The notes under the pieces were generated by a model. The model made no database searches. It had not been told where the DNA came from and saw nothing but the letters and a program-made list of their open reading frames with translations. From NCBI GenBank assembly GCA_009843785.1, contig VYCT01000140.1, positions 1 through 38,839 of the forward strand: DNA of 38,839 nt. The letters are read 5' to 3'. Positions 22,880-31,498 of this stretch are shown one piece after another. The DNA comes from Candidatus Poribacteria bacterium (GTDB lineage Bacteria > Poribacteria > WGA-4E > WGA-3G). Made by a program: the position numbers and the translations under genes. Every line of letters starts with the position of its first letter. Positions within the stretch are counted from its first letter, which is position 1.

Positions 22880-23494
22880 ATGAAACTTCTAACGACATTC
22901 AGCGTCTGTATATTTGTCAGTCTTATGGGGTTCCCAGCTGTTAGTACCGCGTCTGAATTTGAAAAGTATTTACATGTCGCAAAAGGCGGTGTCGTAAGCA
23001 CCGGTCGCGGGTTAGCCGTCACTAACGCCGAACTTGAAACCGCACTCACCGAAGAATTCTCTATCGGATTTCAATTAACACCTACCCTTCGGTTCTCAGT
23101 TCCGTTCGGTAGTTCCATTGTCGATACTCGCGGACGTAACGCGGATGTCTTACCCTTTGGGATGTTGAGTGTTGAGACTGTTGGCACGATGCTGACACTG
23201 AGGGGACGGGGGAAATGGGCACCCTTTATTGGACTCGGTGCAAATTTCTATTCTTTTACTGAACACTTCGCTACGCCAGCGAATATTCAGAATACTTTTG
23301 GGGCGGAAGCATCCACTGGACTCAGTGTAAGACTTATTGATAGCATCTTTGAGGTCGCTCAGTTAAATGGATCATTTGGCTATCAGTTCAGTTTTTTGAG
23401 ACCGAAGGTGAGCGTACCAGCCAGACCGGATGTTGACGTGTTATCGTTAAACCGTCATAACATCACCTTCCGATTGGAGATTTTGGGATTGTAA
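22880..23494 (+). CDS. Small outer-membrane barrel-like protein
   Basis: 204 residues from ATG 22880. GGAGG lies 4 nt upstream and a signal peptide (MKLLTTFSVCIFVSLMGFPA) begins there; the open frame upstream overlaps the pump and is not used. The mature part alternates hydrophobic and polar residues and resembles 8-strand barrels such as OmpW (ALTEEFSIGFQLTPTLRFSV, WAPFIGLGANFYSF). The C-terminus ends ITFRLEILGL, lacking a final Phe. It lies 46 bp after the pump gene and may be the last member of the cassette. Role unknown. Confidence 0.72.
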   Translation: MKLLTTFSVCIFVSLMGFPAVSTASEFEKYLHVAKGGVVSTGRGLAVTNAELETALTEEFSIGFQLTPTLRFSVPFGSSIVDTRGRNADVLPFGMLSVETVGTMLTLRGRGKWAPFIGLGANFYSFTEHFATPANIQNTFGAEASTGLSVRLIDSIFEVAQLNGSFGYQFSFLRPKVSVPARPDVDVLSLNRHNITFRLEILGL

Positions 23495-23518
23495 AAATCC
23501 TTGTAAAAATAAGGATTT
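23495..23518 (+). terminator. Hairpin after the efflux cassette
   Basis: AAATCCTT (23495-23502) pairs with AAGGATTT (23511-23518) around an 8-nt loop, immediately after the barrel gene stop. It is AT-rich and lacks a T-run, so it may be a weak attenuator or mRNA end stabiliser. Confidence 0.35.
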
Positions 23519-23566
23519 CTGGTAAACTTATAGGGATGCCCAAGAAAACGGATGAGGAGGTTGTAG

Positions 23567-24559
23567 ATGTTTTTCCGAATCTATTGCTATCGGCGCGTAA
23601 GCGTTCTATTAACATTCGTGTTTTTAATGGTATGTGTACCACTGTTCAGTAATGCGCAAGATGCTGAATTTCCGGTGCAGAGACTGGCGGCTATTTTTCC
23701 GGAAGCGAAGAGATTTGTTCAAAAGCGTCCCGTGCTTACACCGGATCAAATTGCGTCAATTGAAAAGGACATCGCGAGTAAACTCCGAACGGCCGACCTG
23801 AAACCGATTTTTTACATCCCGATCAATGACGCGAGTAAGCCGATAGGGCTGATCCTGTTCGTTAGTGTAGAGGGCCGGAACGGTATTATTGAAGGGGCTG
23901 TTGCGCTAAACATGCGCGGAAAAGTCGTAAAAGTGGAGGTCTATGCGCACAAGGAATCTGAAGCCATTGCCAGCGCGGAATTTCTCAAACAGTTCACCGG
24001 TATGGGTATAGGCGACGCTTTCAAAGTTGGCGAGGACGTTGCAGCTGCTGAAGCGCATGAAGACGCTTCAAACGCAGTCGCTCTAATGCCTAAAAAGACG
24101 TTGGTAATGAGTTATGCCCTCTTCCTCAAGCGGGAACAAAAACCAGAACCGGAAGAAATACCGGAGGCTGATGCACCAGAGGAGATGCCTGAAGATGAAG
24201 AAATACCTGAGGTTGAGGACTTGAAAGCCCTCATGATGTTGATGATAGATGACTATTTCGTGGTCGTTGACTACTTTGACGACAAGGCGGGCAAAGCGGA
24301 AGCCGTTGAAGCGGCGAAGCAACTCGCTAAATATGCAAAGAGCATCTCAAGTTTTGAACCGCCAAAGAACGCAGATCAAACAGAGGAATATGTCTATCTG
24401 CAAGACAAATTTAGCGATACACTCCTTAAATTTGCTGAAGCACTTCAAAAGGAAGGTATTTCTGATGGAACGCGTGAGCAATGGAACGCTATTGTTGAAT
24501 TAATCGATCAAGCACACCTCCGATTTAGCGAGGAGGAGATTGACTTGGACACATATTGA
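23567..24559 (+). CDS. Exported FMN_bind-like protein with acidic linker and helical tail
   Basis: 330 residues with a signal peptide (cleavage near SNAQ-DAE). Residues about 70-150 (KPIGLILFVSVEGRNGIIEG, then GKVVKVEVYAHKESEAIASA, FLKQFTGMG) resemble the FMN_bind domain of RnfG/NqrC, but the SGAT-type motif that takes covalent FMN was not found, so flavin attachment is doubtful. A linker rich in Glu, Pro and Asp (about 195-220) leads to a C-terminal four-helix-like region (about 222-325) reminiscent of cytochrome c-prime-like domains but without CxxCH. SD GAGGAGG lies 8 nt upstream. It is followed 44 bp later by the double VWA gene, perhaps in one unit. Function unknown. Confidence 0.55.
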   Translation: MFFRIYCYRRVSVLLTFVFLMVCVPLFSNAQDAEFPVQRLAAIFPEAKRFVQKRPVLTPDQIASIEKDIASKLRTADLKPIFYIPINDASKPIGLILFVSVEGRNGIIEGAVALNMRGKVVKVEVYAHKESEAIASAEFLKQFTGMGIGDAFKVGEDVAAAEAHEDASNAVALMPKKTLVMSYALFLKREQKPEPEEIPEADAPEEMPEDEEIPEVEDLKALMMLMIDDYFVVVDYFDDKAGKAEAVEAAKQLAKYAKSISSFEPPKNADQTEEYVYLQDKFSDTLLKFAEALQKEGISDGTREQWNAIVELIDQAHLRFSEEEIDLDTY

Positions 24560-24603
24560 CTGTGGGTGCTGTAACTTTGGGTTGAATTTGAATTGGAGAT
24601 GAT

Positions 24604-26034
24604 ATGGCTTTTGTTAAGCAAGTTTTGGTTTGCAAACTGCCCCCCAAAATCTGGATATGCTGCTTGTGTGTGATGTGCGTATTGATGGGAATACTGCAAG
24701 CATCGGCGCAGGTCCGTCCGCCTCGACGAAAACAGAGAATATTGGTGGATCCGGGTGTGAAGAAGAAAGATACCCTCAAGGCAGATATCGGGGCGAGCCT
24801 CAAAGACATTGCGAAACGCGCAACGCAACACTCCGAACCCGCGAAAGTCGATGTCGTGTTCGTTGTTGATGTCAGTAAGCGGATGTTGGCACCTGTTGCT
24901 ATCCTTGAAAAGAGGCTTATTGATATGCTCGCTGTTATAGAGGCGCAAACGATGGACTATAGGTTCGCGTTCATAAGTTTTCAATCGGTGCGGGGAGAAC
25001 CGAAATACATATTTCATCAATGGTCATTTGACTACATCAGTATTGAGAACGCTTTGCGAGAGACGCGGGTTGAAGCCGATAACGCGGAGTCTGGATATGG
25101 GCTTGATGCAGTCGTAAAAGGTTTGAATGCGTTGGATTTCCGCGAGGGGGTTACGACACAATTTGTTGTGGTTAGTAATTCGCCGATGCGCACTTCGTGG
25201 ACAGAAGCAGATGCGAAAAGCAGAATTAGTGAACAGATCGTGAACTTATGCCGACAAAACAACGTGCAGCTCAACTTTATCGGTACAAGTGAGAAAACTC
25301 AGGCGGAACTGACTGACCGGACGAGCGGCAAGTGGTACCCGATTGATTCATATCAGCGGCGGATGGATGGACAACGGATCCAGAGTGGCGAAACAGTCGC
25401 CGATAAAGCACTGCTTCGAGTGGACGGCGTGTTTAAACGCATTGCTGAAAATTTAGTGCAGAGTGAACTCGGTAAAGTAGACATTGTGTTTGTCTTTGAT
25501 TACAGTCTGAGCATGGAACCTAAAACGGACGCTGCGTGTAATGGCTTGGATCTGATGGTCTCTGTGTTTAAGTCGGCGGGGTTAGATTATCGGTTGGGGA
25601 TTATTCGGTTTTGGGCAGCAGTCGGTGGTGGCGAAAGCACTATCGTCGTAACCAAGCCGCCGTTGGAGCCCGATCAGGTGAAGTCGATGTTTCGGCTCCC
25701 AAAATCCGGTGATGAACATCTGCTGGATGCCGTTATTGAAGGCGTACCGAAACTTCAGACGGAACAGGAACGCGACCTTGTGCTCATCATTGTCACGGAC
25801 GAAGCAACGAGCAAGCGTGCCGAAAAAGGGTATACAGCCGGGAAAGCGGTTTCAGTGTGCCGTGGGGCGCGAGCCAGAGTTTATGTCATCGGCGGTGTCA
25901 CCTCAATGAAAACTGGTTCCATTGGAGATGATTTCCAGCGGCAAGTCGCCCAACTTACTAAAGGTGAGCACTACATTATGCCGGGTGCGAGTGCGCCCGT
26001 GACCACGACAGGGGGCCCTGACCAGCGACGATAA
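24604..26034 (+). CDS. Exported protein with two von Willebrand A domains
   Basis: 476 residues. A hydrophobic signal (ICCLCVMCVLMGILQASAQ) exports or anchors it. The first VWA domain (about 80-275) has VDVVFVVDVSKRM: Asp89 and Ser91 but Arg instead of the second Ser, so its metal site (MIDAS) is degenerate. The second (about 290-460) has VDIVFVFDYSLSM: Asp299, Ser301 and Ser303 with later LIIVTDEATS, an intact MIDAS. VWA domains bind protein partners through a metal ion. It lies 44 bp after the FMN_bind-like gene and faces the convergent cyclase-fold gene. A degenerate plus an intact domain suggests division of roles; no pathway is known. Confidence 0.82.
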   Translation: MAFVKQVLVCKLPPKIWICCLCVMCVLMGILQASAQVRPPRRKQRILVDPGVKKKDTLKADIGASLKDIAKRATQHSEPAKVDVVFVVDVSKRMLAPVAILEKRLIDMLAVIEAQTMDYRFAFISFQSVRGEPKYIFHQWSFDYISIENALRETRVEADNAESGYGLDAVVKGLNALDFREGVTTQFVVVSNSPMRTSWTEADAKSRISEQIVNLCRQNNVQLNFIGTSEKTQAELTDRTSGKWYPIDSYQRRMDGQRIQSGETVADKALLRVDGVFKRIAENLVQSELGKVDIVFVFDYSLSMEPKTDAACNGLDLMVSVFKSAGLDYRLGIIRFWAAVGGGESTIVVTKPPLEPDQVKSMFRLPKSGDEHLLDAVIEGVPKLQTEQERDLVLIIVTDEATSKRAEKGYTAGKAVSVCRGARARVYVIGGVTSMKTGSIGDDFQRQVAQLTKGEHYIMPGASAPVTTTGGPDQRR

Positions 26035-26056
26035 GGGTGCCGCCTTCACTGCCTTG

Positions 26057-27064
26057 TTATTTTGCTGATTGCTCTATAGCAAGTTCATCTGCCGTTTTGG
26101 CGTGTATCGCGATAAGGACGAAACAGGTAGACTGCAAATTCGCTGTTGGTTCCGTCAGTTCGATCGGGGTGTTGCTGATGAAGCTGCCCTCTTCTTGCCG
26201 TGTTTTTGCCAAATAGTTGATCGCAACACGACGCGTATTGAGCGGGTCGTTTCCAGCAGCGAGTGCCATAATCGCGATGGCAGTGATTTCTGGATCACTC
26301 GGGCTATTTTTATAACTTCCGAACCCGCCATCCCTGTTCTGGAGCTGCTTTAACCATGCGATTTGTGCGTCAATGTCGTAAACAGGTTCTAAGCCTTGTA
26401 TCACCCAAGATGTCAGGAAAATGTTGGATTGATTGTGGTGTTGCAATGCCCAACCTCCGTCAGACCTAATGCTCCCTGCCAACCAATCCGCGCCTTTGGA
26501 GACGGGTTCAAAACTCTGTTTGAAACCGAGCCGCCTGAATCCTGCTAAAACAGCAGCAGTGTACAACAGATTGTCTGGACTTCGCTCCTTTTTACCCCAA
26601 CCACCGCTCCGATTCTGGACTTTTTTCAACCACTGTAGGCCTTTGTAACGGACTTCGGGATCGGTCTCCGCTGTCGTTAGAGCGATGAGTGCAAAGATGG
26701 TGTGTGCGGTGTTATTGTTCCAACTTCCATTATCCATCTGTGTATTTCGCAGATACGCCACACCTGTCCGAATGACTTCTGAACCGGTGCCCCACCCCGC
26801 ATCGATCAATGCCCAAACCGCGAACGCAGTACTTTCCACATTGCTATCGCCGCCAGGGACCAGGGGCCAACCCCAATCTCGGTTTTGGTGCTGCACAATA
26901 TAGCTTTTCGCGCCCTCTATGGTTTTGAAGAGCGGAGGGCCCTCTGGTGTTTGATTTGAAGTGGCGGCTTCGGTATCCGCAGCAGCACTGCCTCTAATCC
27001 CGATAACGAAGTTCAACAGGATATAACAACAGATTACCATGAGAATACTTTTGTGGTTTTTCAT
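26057..27064 (-). CDS. Exported squalene-hopene-cyclase-fold repeat protein
   Basis: 335 residues with a signal peptide (cleavage near GSAAA). The body is made of repeats of the prenyltransferase/squalene oxidase type, each with a Gln/Asn-rich turn such as NRDWGWPLV, DNGSWNNNT, NRSGGWGKK, DGGWALQ and NRDGGFGS followed by helices. This predicts an alpha/alpha barrel. The DxDD catalytic motif of squalene-hopene cyclases and prenyltransferase zinc ligands were not seen, and it is only half the length of a cyclase. It is probably a non-enzymatic or polysaccharide-binding relative. It stands convergent to the double VWA gene (22 bp apart), and 111 bp separate it from the alcohol dehydrogenase. Confidence 0.78.
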   Translation of the reverse strand: MKNHKSILMVICCYILLNFVIGIRGSAAADTEAATSNQTPEGPPLFKTIEGAKSYIVQHQNRDWGWPLVPGGDSNVESTAFAVWALIDAGWGTGSEVIRTGVAYLRNTQMDNGSWNNNTAHTIFALIALTTAETDPEVRYKGLQWLKKVQNRSGGWGKKERSPDNLLYTAAVLAGFRRLGFKQSFEPVSKGADWLAGSIRSDGGWALQHHNQSNIFLTSWVIQGLEPVYDIDAQIAWLKQLQNRDGGFGSYKNSPSDPEITAIAIMALAAGNDPLNTRRVAINYLAKTRQEEGSFISNTPIELTEPTANLQSTCFVLIAIHAKTADELAIEQSAK

Positions 27065-27175
27065 CCTAACGTACCTCCATTTGTGTTATTGTTAGTTTTA
27101 AAACACCTGAAGATTTGTGGAGTTACGCGCGTTTTTCAAACGGAGCTCTCTTCTTACAGAGCATTGATTATCACA

Positions 27176-28300
27176 CTACGACTGTGGCTCAATCACAATC
27201 TTGTAAACGCCTTCTTGTCCAAGCATATCAATGCCTTTTTCCAACTGATGCAACGGTAGATGATGCGTTATCAATTCGTGCAACGGCGCGCGTGTGATTT
27301 GGAGGAAATCCAACGCTGTTTGAAACTGGATTTGCGGATATGCCCATACCCCGCAAACATCCAGGTCCTTGTTACAAATCTGGTAAGGTCGGATTTGAGT
27401 ATCCCCGGAATCCGTGTAGTGTCCGACTTCGATAACCTTCCCACCGCGTCTCACCACGTCCAATGCCTCGGAGAAAACGGACGGCAATCCTGCACACTCA
27501 ATTGCGATGTCTACACCGACGCCGTTTGTGAGGTCCTGAATCTGCTCCACTCGCTCTTCAGGTGTTGTCTCTCCGACGTTGATAGTTACATCCGCCCCCA
27601 TCCGCTTTGCCATCTCTAACCGACTGTCAACGAGGTCGGTGGCAATAATAGTCCCGGCACCGCTATCCCGCAATACAGCAACGACGAGGAGACCAATCGG
27701 ACCACAGCCGAGAACCGCTACCCGACTCCCAATGCTGTATCCATCTCCCACTTGCGGCAGGCCGGGGGCATACGCGCGTCCAACAACACGCGTTGCTACT
27801 GCCACAGGTTCTGTCAAAACGCGAATCTCTTCCGGGATACCCTCTGGCATTTTGTACACCCAAGAATTGCCGTGGATATACGTATACTCAGCGAAGTCGC
27901 CATGTAGATAGGGCGGGGTCTCGCTATTGCCAAAGCCGTATATCTTTCTGTTGGAACACAAGGTCGGACGACCCGGCACATGCAAACAGTAGTAGCATCT
28001 ACCACAGTTTTTTGAGCCAGGCACCACGGTTACACGGTCGCCAGCTTTGATGGGACCGCCCATCACATTCATTACCTGATTCGCATTTTTGCCGATCTCA
28101 GCAACCGTCCCAACAACTTCGTGTCCTGGAATGATAGGAAAGTTCAGGGCAACGTGCCCAAGATACACGTGTTTATCAGTTCCACAAATGCCGACTCGAT
28201 CGACCTGTAAAAGGAGCGCGTCATCTGCAAGAGATGGTTTCTCAAATTCACGGATTTCTATCTGCCCCGGCTGGAGCATCACTGCTGCTTGAACTTGCAT
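27176..28300 (-). CDS. Zinc-dependent alcohol dehydrogenase (MDR family)
   Basis: 374 residues. A medium-chain dehydrogenase/reductase: GICGTDKHVYLGH with catalytic zinc ligand Cys39, PGHEVVG with His60/Glu61, the four structural-zinc cysteines 99, 102, 105 and 115 (CGRCYYCLHVPGRPTLC), and the NAD(P) site VAVLGCGPIGLL. The pattern is like threonine, sorbitol or glucose dehydrogenases; the substrate is not readable. Length is normal. It follows the CoxE-like VWA gene by 43 bp on the same strand and may be the last gene of that operon, which would be an odd partnership. Confidence 0.9.
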   Translation of the reverse strand: MQVQAAVMLQPGQIEIREFEKPSLADDALLLQVDRVGICGTDKHVYLGHVALNFPIIPGHEVVGTVAEIGKNANQVMNVMGGPIKAGDRVTVVPGSKNCGRCYYCLHVPGRPTLCSNRKIYGFGNSETPPYLHGDFAEYTYIHGNSWVYKMPEGIPEEIRVLTEPVAVATRVVGRAYAPGLPQVGDGYSIGSRVAVLGCGPIGLLVVAVLRDSGAGTIIATDLVDSRLEMAKRMGADVTINVGETTPEERVEQIQDLTNGVGVDIAIECAGLPSVFSEALDVVRRGGKVIEVGHYTDSGDTQIRPYQICNKDLDVCGVWAYPQIQFQTALDFLQITRAPLHELITHHLPLHQLEKGIDMLGQEGVYKIVIEPQS

Positions 28301-28343
28301 AGTTAGATTTCCTTATCTTAGTTTTTGGGTTCGTAGGCACTAT

Positions 28344-29504
28344 TCATCGTGCCCAGAGCGGAATCAATACTTTTGTCAACTGCGCCAAACTCTCCAGATT
28401 GTGTGCAGGGAGGAAATAGTCTACATAAGGCAACGCCGTGCGGATACCTCGACAGATTGGCTGATAGCCGTCACTGCCAAGCAATGGATTGAGCCAAATT
28501 AACCGATACGCATGCCGGTGCAACATCTCCATAGAGCGACGCAAGATATCTACGTCGCCGCGATCCCAACCATCGCTGATGAGAATAACTACCGTACGGT
28601 ACGCCGAGAAAGACGGCGCAAACTGCCGATAGAATTCCAGCAGGCTTTCACCAATCTTCGTTCCGCCTGACCAGTCCGGCACGACGTTTGCCACTTCGTT
28701 TAAGCCTTCTGCCAACCCTTTCCGTTGGAGGAGCCCCGTAATGTCCGTCAGGTGCGTGCTGAAGACTGCGACTTCTACTTCTTTCAATTCCTGTTGCATG
28801 CCGTAGATGAATTGGATGAGGAACTTGGCATAACAGTCCATAGACCCGCTCACATCACAAAGGAGTAGAATCTTGGTCTTTTTAATTTTCTGCTGTTTCC
28901 GCATTAATTCGAGAGGTTCGCCGCCGTGAACGAGACTCTTTCGCCAACTCCTGCGAAAATCAATAATTTTGCCCTTTTTGCCGACAACCTTCCGACGACT
29001 CAGCTTTGTTGCCAACACCGCCGCCAATTTCGCAACGATCTCCCGTGCTTTCTCCATATCTTCTGTCGTGAACTCGCTGAAATCCTTTCGAGTTAGCACC
29101 TCTTCCACGCTATAAGCGAGCGGATCGTCTTCTTCTCCTTCTTCCTCATCGTCTTCGGGCTCGGCATCCAGCCACTGTTCTATCATGTCCTGTTCGTCAG
29201 TAGCATCGGAGAGGTCTTGAAGACTGGATGGTTCGGGTGCTTCTCCACCGGTATCAACGGCTTGGAAATCTGGACGCGGGTATCGCCAAAACACGTTAAA
29301 AGCGAGGTCAAACGTTTTTAGATCTGCTTCCTTCGTAATAAGATTCGTCCGTGCTGTATGATAAAACGCCTCACGCTCCCCGATATCGATCAGTTCAACG
29401 CTTTTGCACCAACTCAGTTGATTAGTTGTTGTCACGTTGATGTCCATCTGTCGGAGCAATCGGCAGAAGTCTGTAATCTGTTGGAGGAGGGTCTGATCAG
29501 TCAT
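28344..29504 (-). CDS. CoxE-like VWA-domain protein
   Basis: 386 residues, cytoplasmic. The N-terminal 130 residues end in an acidic stretch (EPEDDEEEGEEDDP). A basic bridging region (RRSWRKSLVHGGEPLEL) leads to the VWA domain at about 205-386 with intact MIDAS residues: Asp217, Ser219 and Ser221 in LLCDVSGSMD, Thr282 in WSGGTKIGES and Asp311 in LISDGWDRG. CoxE/VWA proteins normally act with a MoxR-type AAA ATPase as chaperones in metal-cofactor insertion or complex remodelling. No such ATPase is in the window. The start overlaps the stop of the upstream nucleotidyltransferase gene by 8 bp, so translation is coupled. Confidence 0.85.
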   Translation of the reverse strand: MTDQTLLQQITDFCRLLRQMDINVTTTNQLSWCKSVELIDIGEREAFYHTARTNLITKEADLKTFDLAFNVFWRYPRPDFQAVDTGGEAPEPSSLQDLSDATDEQDMIEQWLDAEPEDDEEEGEEDDPLAYSVEEVLTRKDFSEFTTEDMEKAREIVAKLAAVLATKLSRRKVVGKKGKIIDFRRSWRKSLVHGGEPLELMRKQQKIKKTKILLLCDVSGSMDCYAKFLIQFIYGMQQELKEVEVAVFSTHLTDITGLLQRKGLAEGLNEVANVVPDWSGGTKIGESLLEFYRQFAPSFSAYRTVVILISDGWDRGDVDILRRSMEMLHRHAYRLIWLNPLLGSDGYQPICRGIRTALPYVDYFLPAHNLESLAQLTKVLIPLWAR

Positions 29505-30393
29505 TTTCTTGTTTCTCTAAGTAAGCAATGAAGGCATCAAGTTCTTTGAAGATGTTGTCAAACAACTCACCGATTTGCTTGGCGTTTTTCTCCGTTTTAC
29601 TATAAGTCAATTTTTTCTCATAGATATTATTAAAGACATGGCGAAATTCTAAAAATTCCTCCAAAATCTCGAACGTTTCTTGGGAAATCACAGGTTGCCG
29701 TTCCGCGTAGGGTTCTGTCATCTGTATTAGCAATTCTTTATGCCACCTACTTCCGTCGGGCATGCGTAGGTCAATATCCATGGCAATCTGTTTAAAAATG
29801 ATTTCTATTCCTCTATAACAGTCTACAATATTTTTCGCAATTGCTGTTTCTATTTCTTCTTTGTAGATAATTGGTGCCGTTTTGATCTTCTCTAATCGCT
29901 CTGTTATTTTTTGGATGGTACCTTCTATTTCAATGCATTCATCGGAGATACGTTGTATCAGTGCTGACCTGTCCACTTTGTAGATAGCTCCTTTTTTGAT
30001 TGGTGTCAGTTGACTCTGAATTCTCTGACGAAATAACCCTTTGCAACTGTCAAAATCAACCAGATCTACTTTGAATAAGCCGCTGATGTCGGATGTTACT
30101 GATGCTGCCCGAAAATACTTATCATTCGGGATGCCCCAAACAGCGATGTCAATGTCCGACCATTTTGAGAATGCCTCTGGTTCGGCAAGTGACCCGAAGA
30201 CAGCAACCTGTGTTGCCCCAAAATCTTTATAGAGTATCTGCGCAATTCGATGTGCAGTCTGCCAAGCGCGTTGCAGCAACGCACCATCCACTTTTCGGTT
30301 CTGAAATTGCAGATCGATCTGTCGACGGTATTCTGCTAATTCTTCAGGCGACAAATCTTTCGCTGTGCGATGGGGGGTTGTGGGGTGATGCAT
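29497..30393 (-). CDS. Nucleotidyltransferase-HEPN-like fusion, paralogue A
   Basis: 298 residues. The N-terminal half is a minimal nucleotidyltransferase: AVFGSLAEP (Gly67-Ser68) followed by Asp80 and Asp82 in SDIDIAVWG and a third acidic residue, Asp110, in FKVDLVDF. The C-terminal half (about 145-298) is all-helical and looks like a HEPN/HepT-type domain: EFRHVFNNIYEKKL at 249-262. In active HepT-type RNases this place holds Arg-x4-His-x-Tyr; here Arg251 and Tyr258 are kept, but Asn256 replaces His. Two-gene MNT/HepT pairs are toxin-antitoxin systems in which the MNT adds AMP to the HepT tyrosine. Here both are in one polypeptide. The gene lies 16 bp after paralogue B and overlaps the VWA gene. 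Confidence 0.75.
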   Translation of the reverse strand: MHHPTTPHRTAKDLSPEELAEYRRQIDLQFQNRKVDGALLQRAWQTAHRIAQILYKDFGATQVAVFGSLAEPEAFSKWSDIDIAVWGIPNDKYFRAASVTSDISGLFKVDLVDFDSCKGLFRQRIQSQLTPIKKGAIYKVDRSALIQRISDECIEIEGTIQKITERLEKIKTAPIIYKEEIETAIAKNIVDCYRGIEIIFKQIAMDIDLRMPDGSRWHKELLIQMTEPYAERQPVISQETFEILEEFLEFRHVFNNIYEKKLTYSKTEKNAKQIGELFDNIFKELDAFIAYLEKQEND

Positions 30394-30409
30394 ATTGCAA
30401 TCTCCTTAC

Positions 30410-31354
30410 TTACTCGTCCGACTCCTGACGCTTTAGCCATGAGATGAACACGTCCAGTTCTTCAGATATGTTGGGGAATACCGCGTTGACTCGCTTGGCA
30501 TTCTCCAGAGTTTGTTCATAGTCCAGTTTCTCTGCGTAAATATAAATAAAAACGTGACGAAACCCTAAAAATTTGTGTAGTTCCGCACAAGTTTCCTCGG
30601 AAAGGATAGATGCCCGCGTCGCCCTTGGTTCCGCCATTTGTTTTAAAAGTGCTTTATGCCACTCTTCGCCCTGAGGTAGGTTGCCATCAATATCTCGGGC
30701 GATTCGTCTGAAGATGTTTTCAAGACCTTTATAGAAATCGTAGAGGTGTCGAGCAATAAGAATTTCTAAACTTTCCTTGTATGCAACAGGAGCCTTTTCA
30801 AGTTTTTGTAAATCTGCTCGGATTTTTTCAACTCTTTGTGTTATCTCTATGTGTTCCTCAGAAATCCGTTGGATCAACCTATCTTTGTTCACTGCGGCAG
30901 GATCCTTTCTCTTTATGTGGGTTGCAAACTTTGTGTTAGTCTCCGTTCTGCTGTTCTGAATCGGAACAGTTTGGCTCTGAATTCGTTCTCGAAAATGCCC
31001 TTTACAATTTTCAAAACTGACTAAATCAATTCTGAATTCTTTGCTAAACCCAATAGTTTGTGCGACAGCGCGAAAATACTTGTCAGATGGAATCCCCCAA
31101 GCGACAATATCAATATCCGACCCTTTTGAGAACCAATCTTGTTCGGCAAGCGAACCAAAAACAGCGACCTGTGTCGCACCGAAGTCTTCATAAAGCATAG
31201 TGGCAACCTGATGTGCAGTCTGCCAAGCGCGTTGTAGCAACGCCTCATCTACCTTCCGGTTTTGGAGGTGTTGATCGAGTCGGCGGCGGTATTGCGCTAA
31301 TTCTTCAGGCGATAAATCTTTCGCTGTGCGATGGGTGTCTGTGGGGCGATGCAT
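30410..31354 (-). CDS. Nucleotidyltransferase-HEPN-like fusion, paralogue B
   Basis: 314 residues, very close to paralogue A in the first 90 residues (TAKDLSPEELAQYRRRLDQ). The nucleotidyltransferase motif is intact: Gly67-Ser68, Asp80, Asp82 (SKGSDIDIVAWG) and Asp110 (FRIDLVSF). Residues about 135-155 form a divergent spacer rich in Thr and Lys. The HEPN-like half ends with FRHVFIYIYAEKL: Arg266 and Tyr273 are kept, but Tyr271 stands where the catalytic His should be. SD AAGGAGA lies 8 nt from the ATG. It is first in the operon B - A - VWA, behind a promoter at 31376-31404 and a terminator that isolates it from the S1-domain gene. Tandem duplication with A is clear. Confidence 0.75.
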   Translation of the reverse strand: MHRPTDTHRTAKDLSPEELAQYRRRLDQHLQNRKVDEALLQRAWQTAHQVATMLYEDFGATQVAVFGSLAEQDWFSKGSDIDIVAWGIPSDKYFRAVAQTIGFSKEFRIDLVSFENCKGHFRERIQSQTVPIQNSRTETNTKFATHIKRKDPAAVNKDRLIQRISEEHIEITQRVEKIRADLQKLEKAPVAYKESLEILIARHLYDFYKGLENIFRRIARDIDGNLPQGEEWHKALLKQMAEPRATRASILSEETCAELHKFLGFRHVFIYIYAEKLDYEQTLENAKRVNAVFPNISEELDVFISWLKRQESDE

Positions 31355-31375
31355 ACCACTATCTCCTTAGAGAAT

Positions 31376-31404
31376 AGGATAGCACGAAATGGCTTGGTAT
31401 GCAA
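31376..31404 (-). promoter_or_regulatory. Possible promoter for the nucleotidyltransferase/VWA operon
   Basis: Minus-strand TTGCAT (31399-31404), 17-nt spacer, TATCCT (31376-31381), about 22 bp upstream of ATG 31354. It begins right after the terminator at 31407-31446, as expected for a new transcription unit. Confidence 0.45.
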
Positions 31405-31406
31405 GA

Positions 31407-31446
31407 AAAAAGAGACGGGAGGGCTTTTACCTTCGCGTCTCTTTTT
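31407..31446. terminator. Strong rho-independent terminator, usable on both strands
   Basis: AAAAAGAGACG (31407-31417) pairs perfectly with CGTCTCTTTTT (31436-31446) over 11 bp. On the minus strand the stem GAGACG/CGTCTC is followed by a run of Ts, so it ends the S1-domain gene transcript; the symmetric A/T runs let it work the other way too. Confidence 0.85.
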
Positions 31447-31498
31447 GGTGGAATTTTGCGATGATTTATTGCCTATAGTTTGCCGGTTGGATTGGCTC

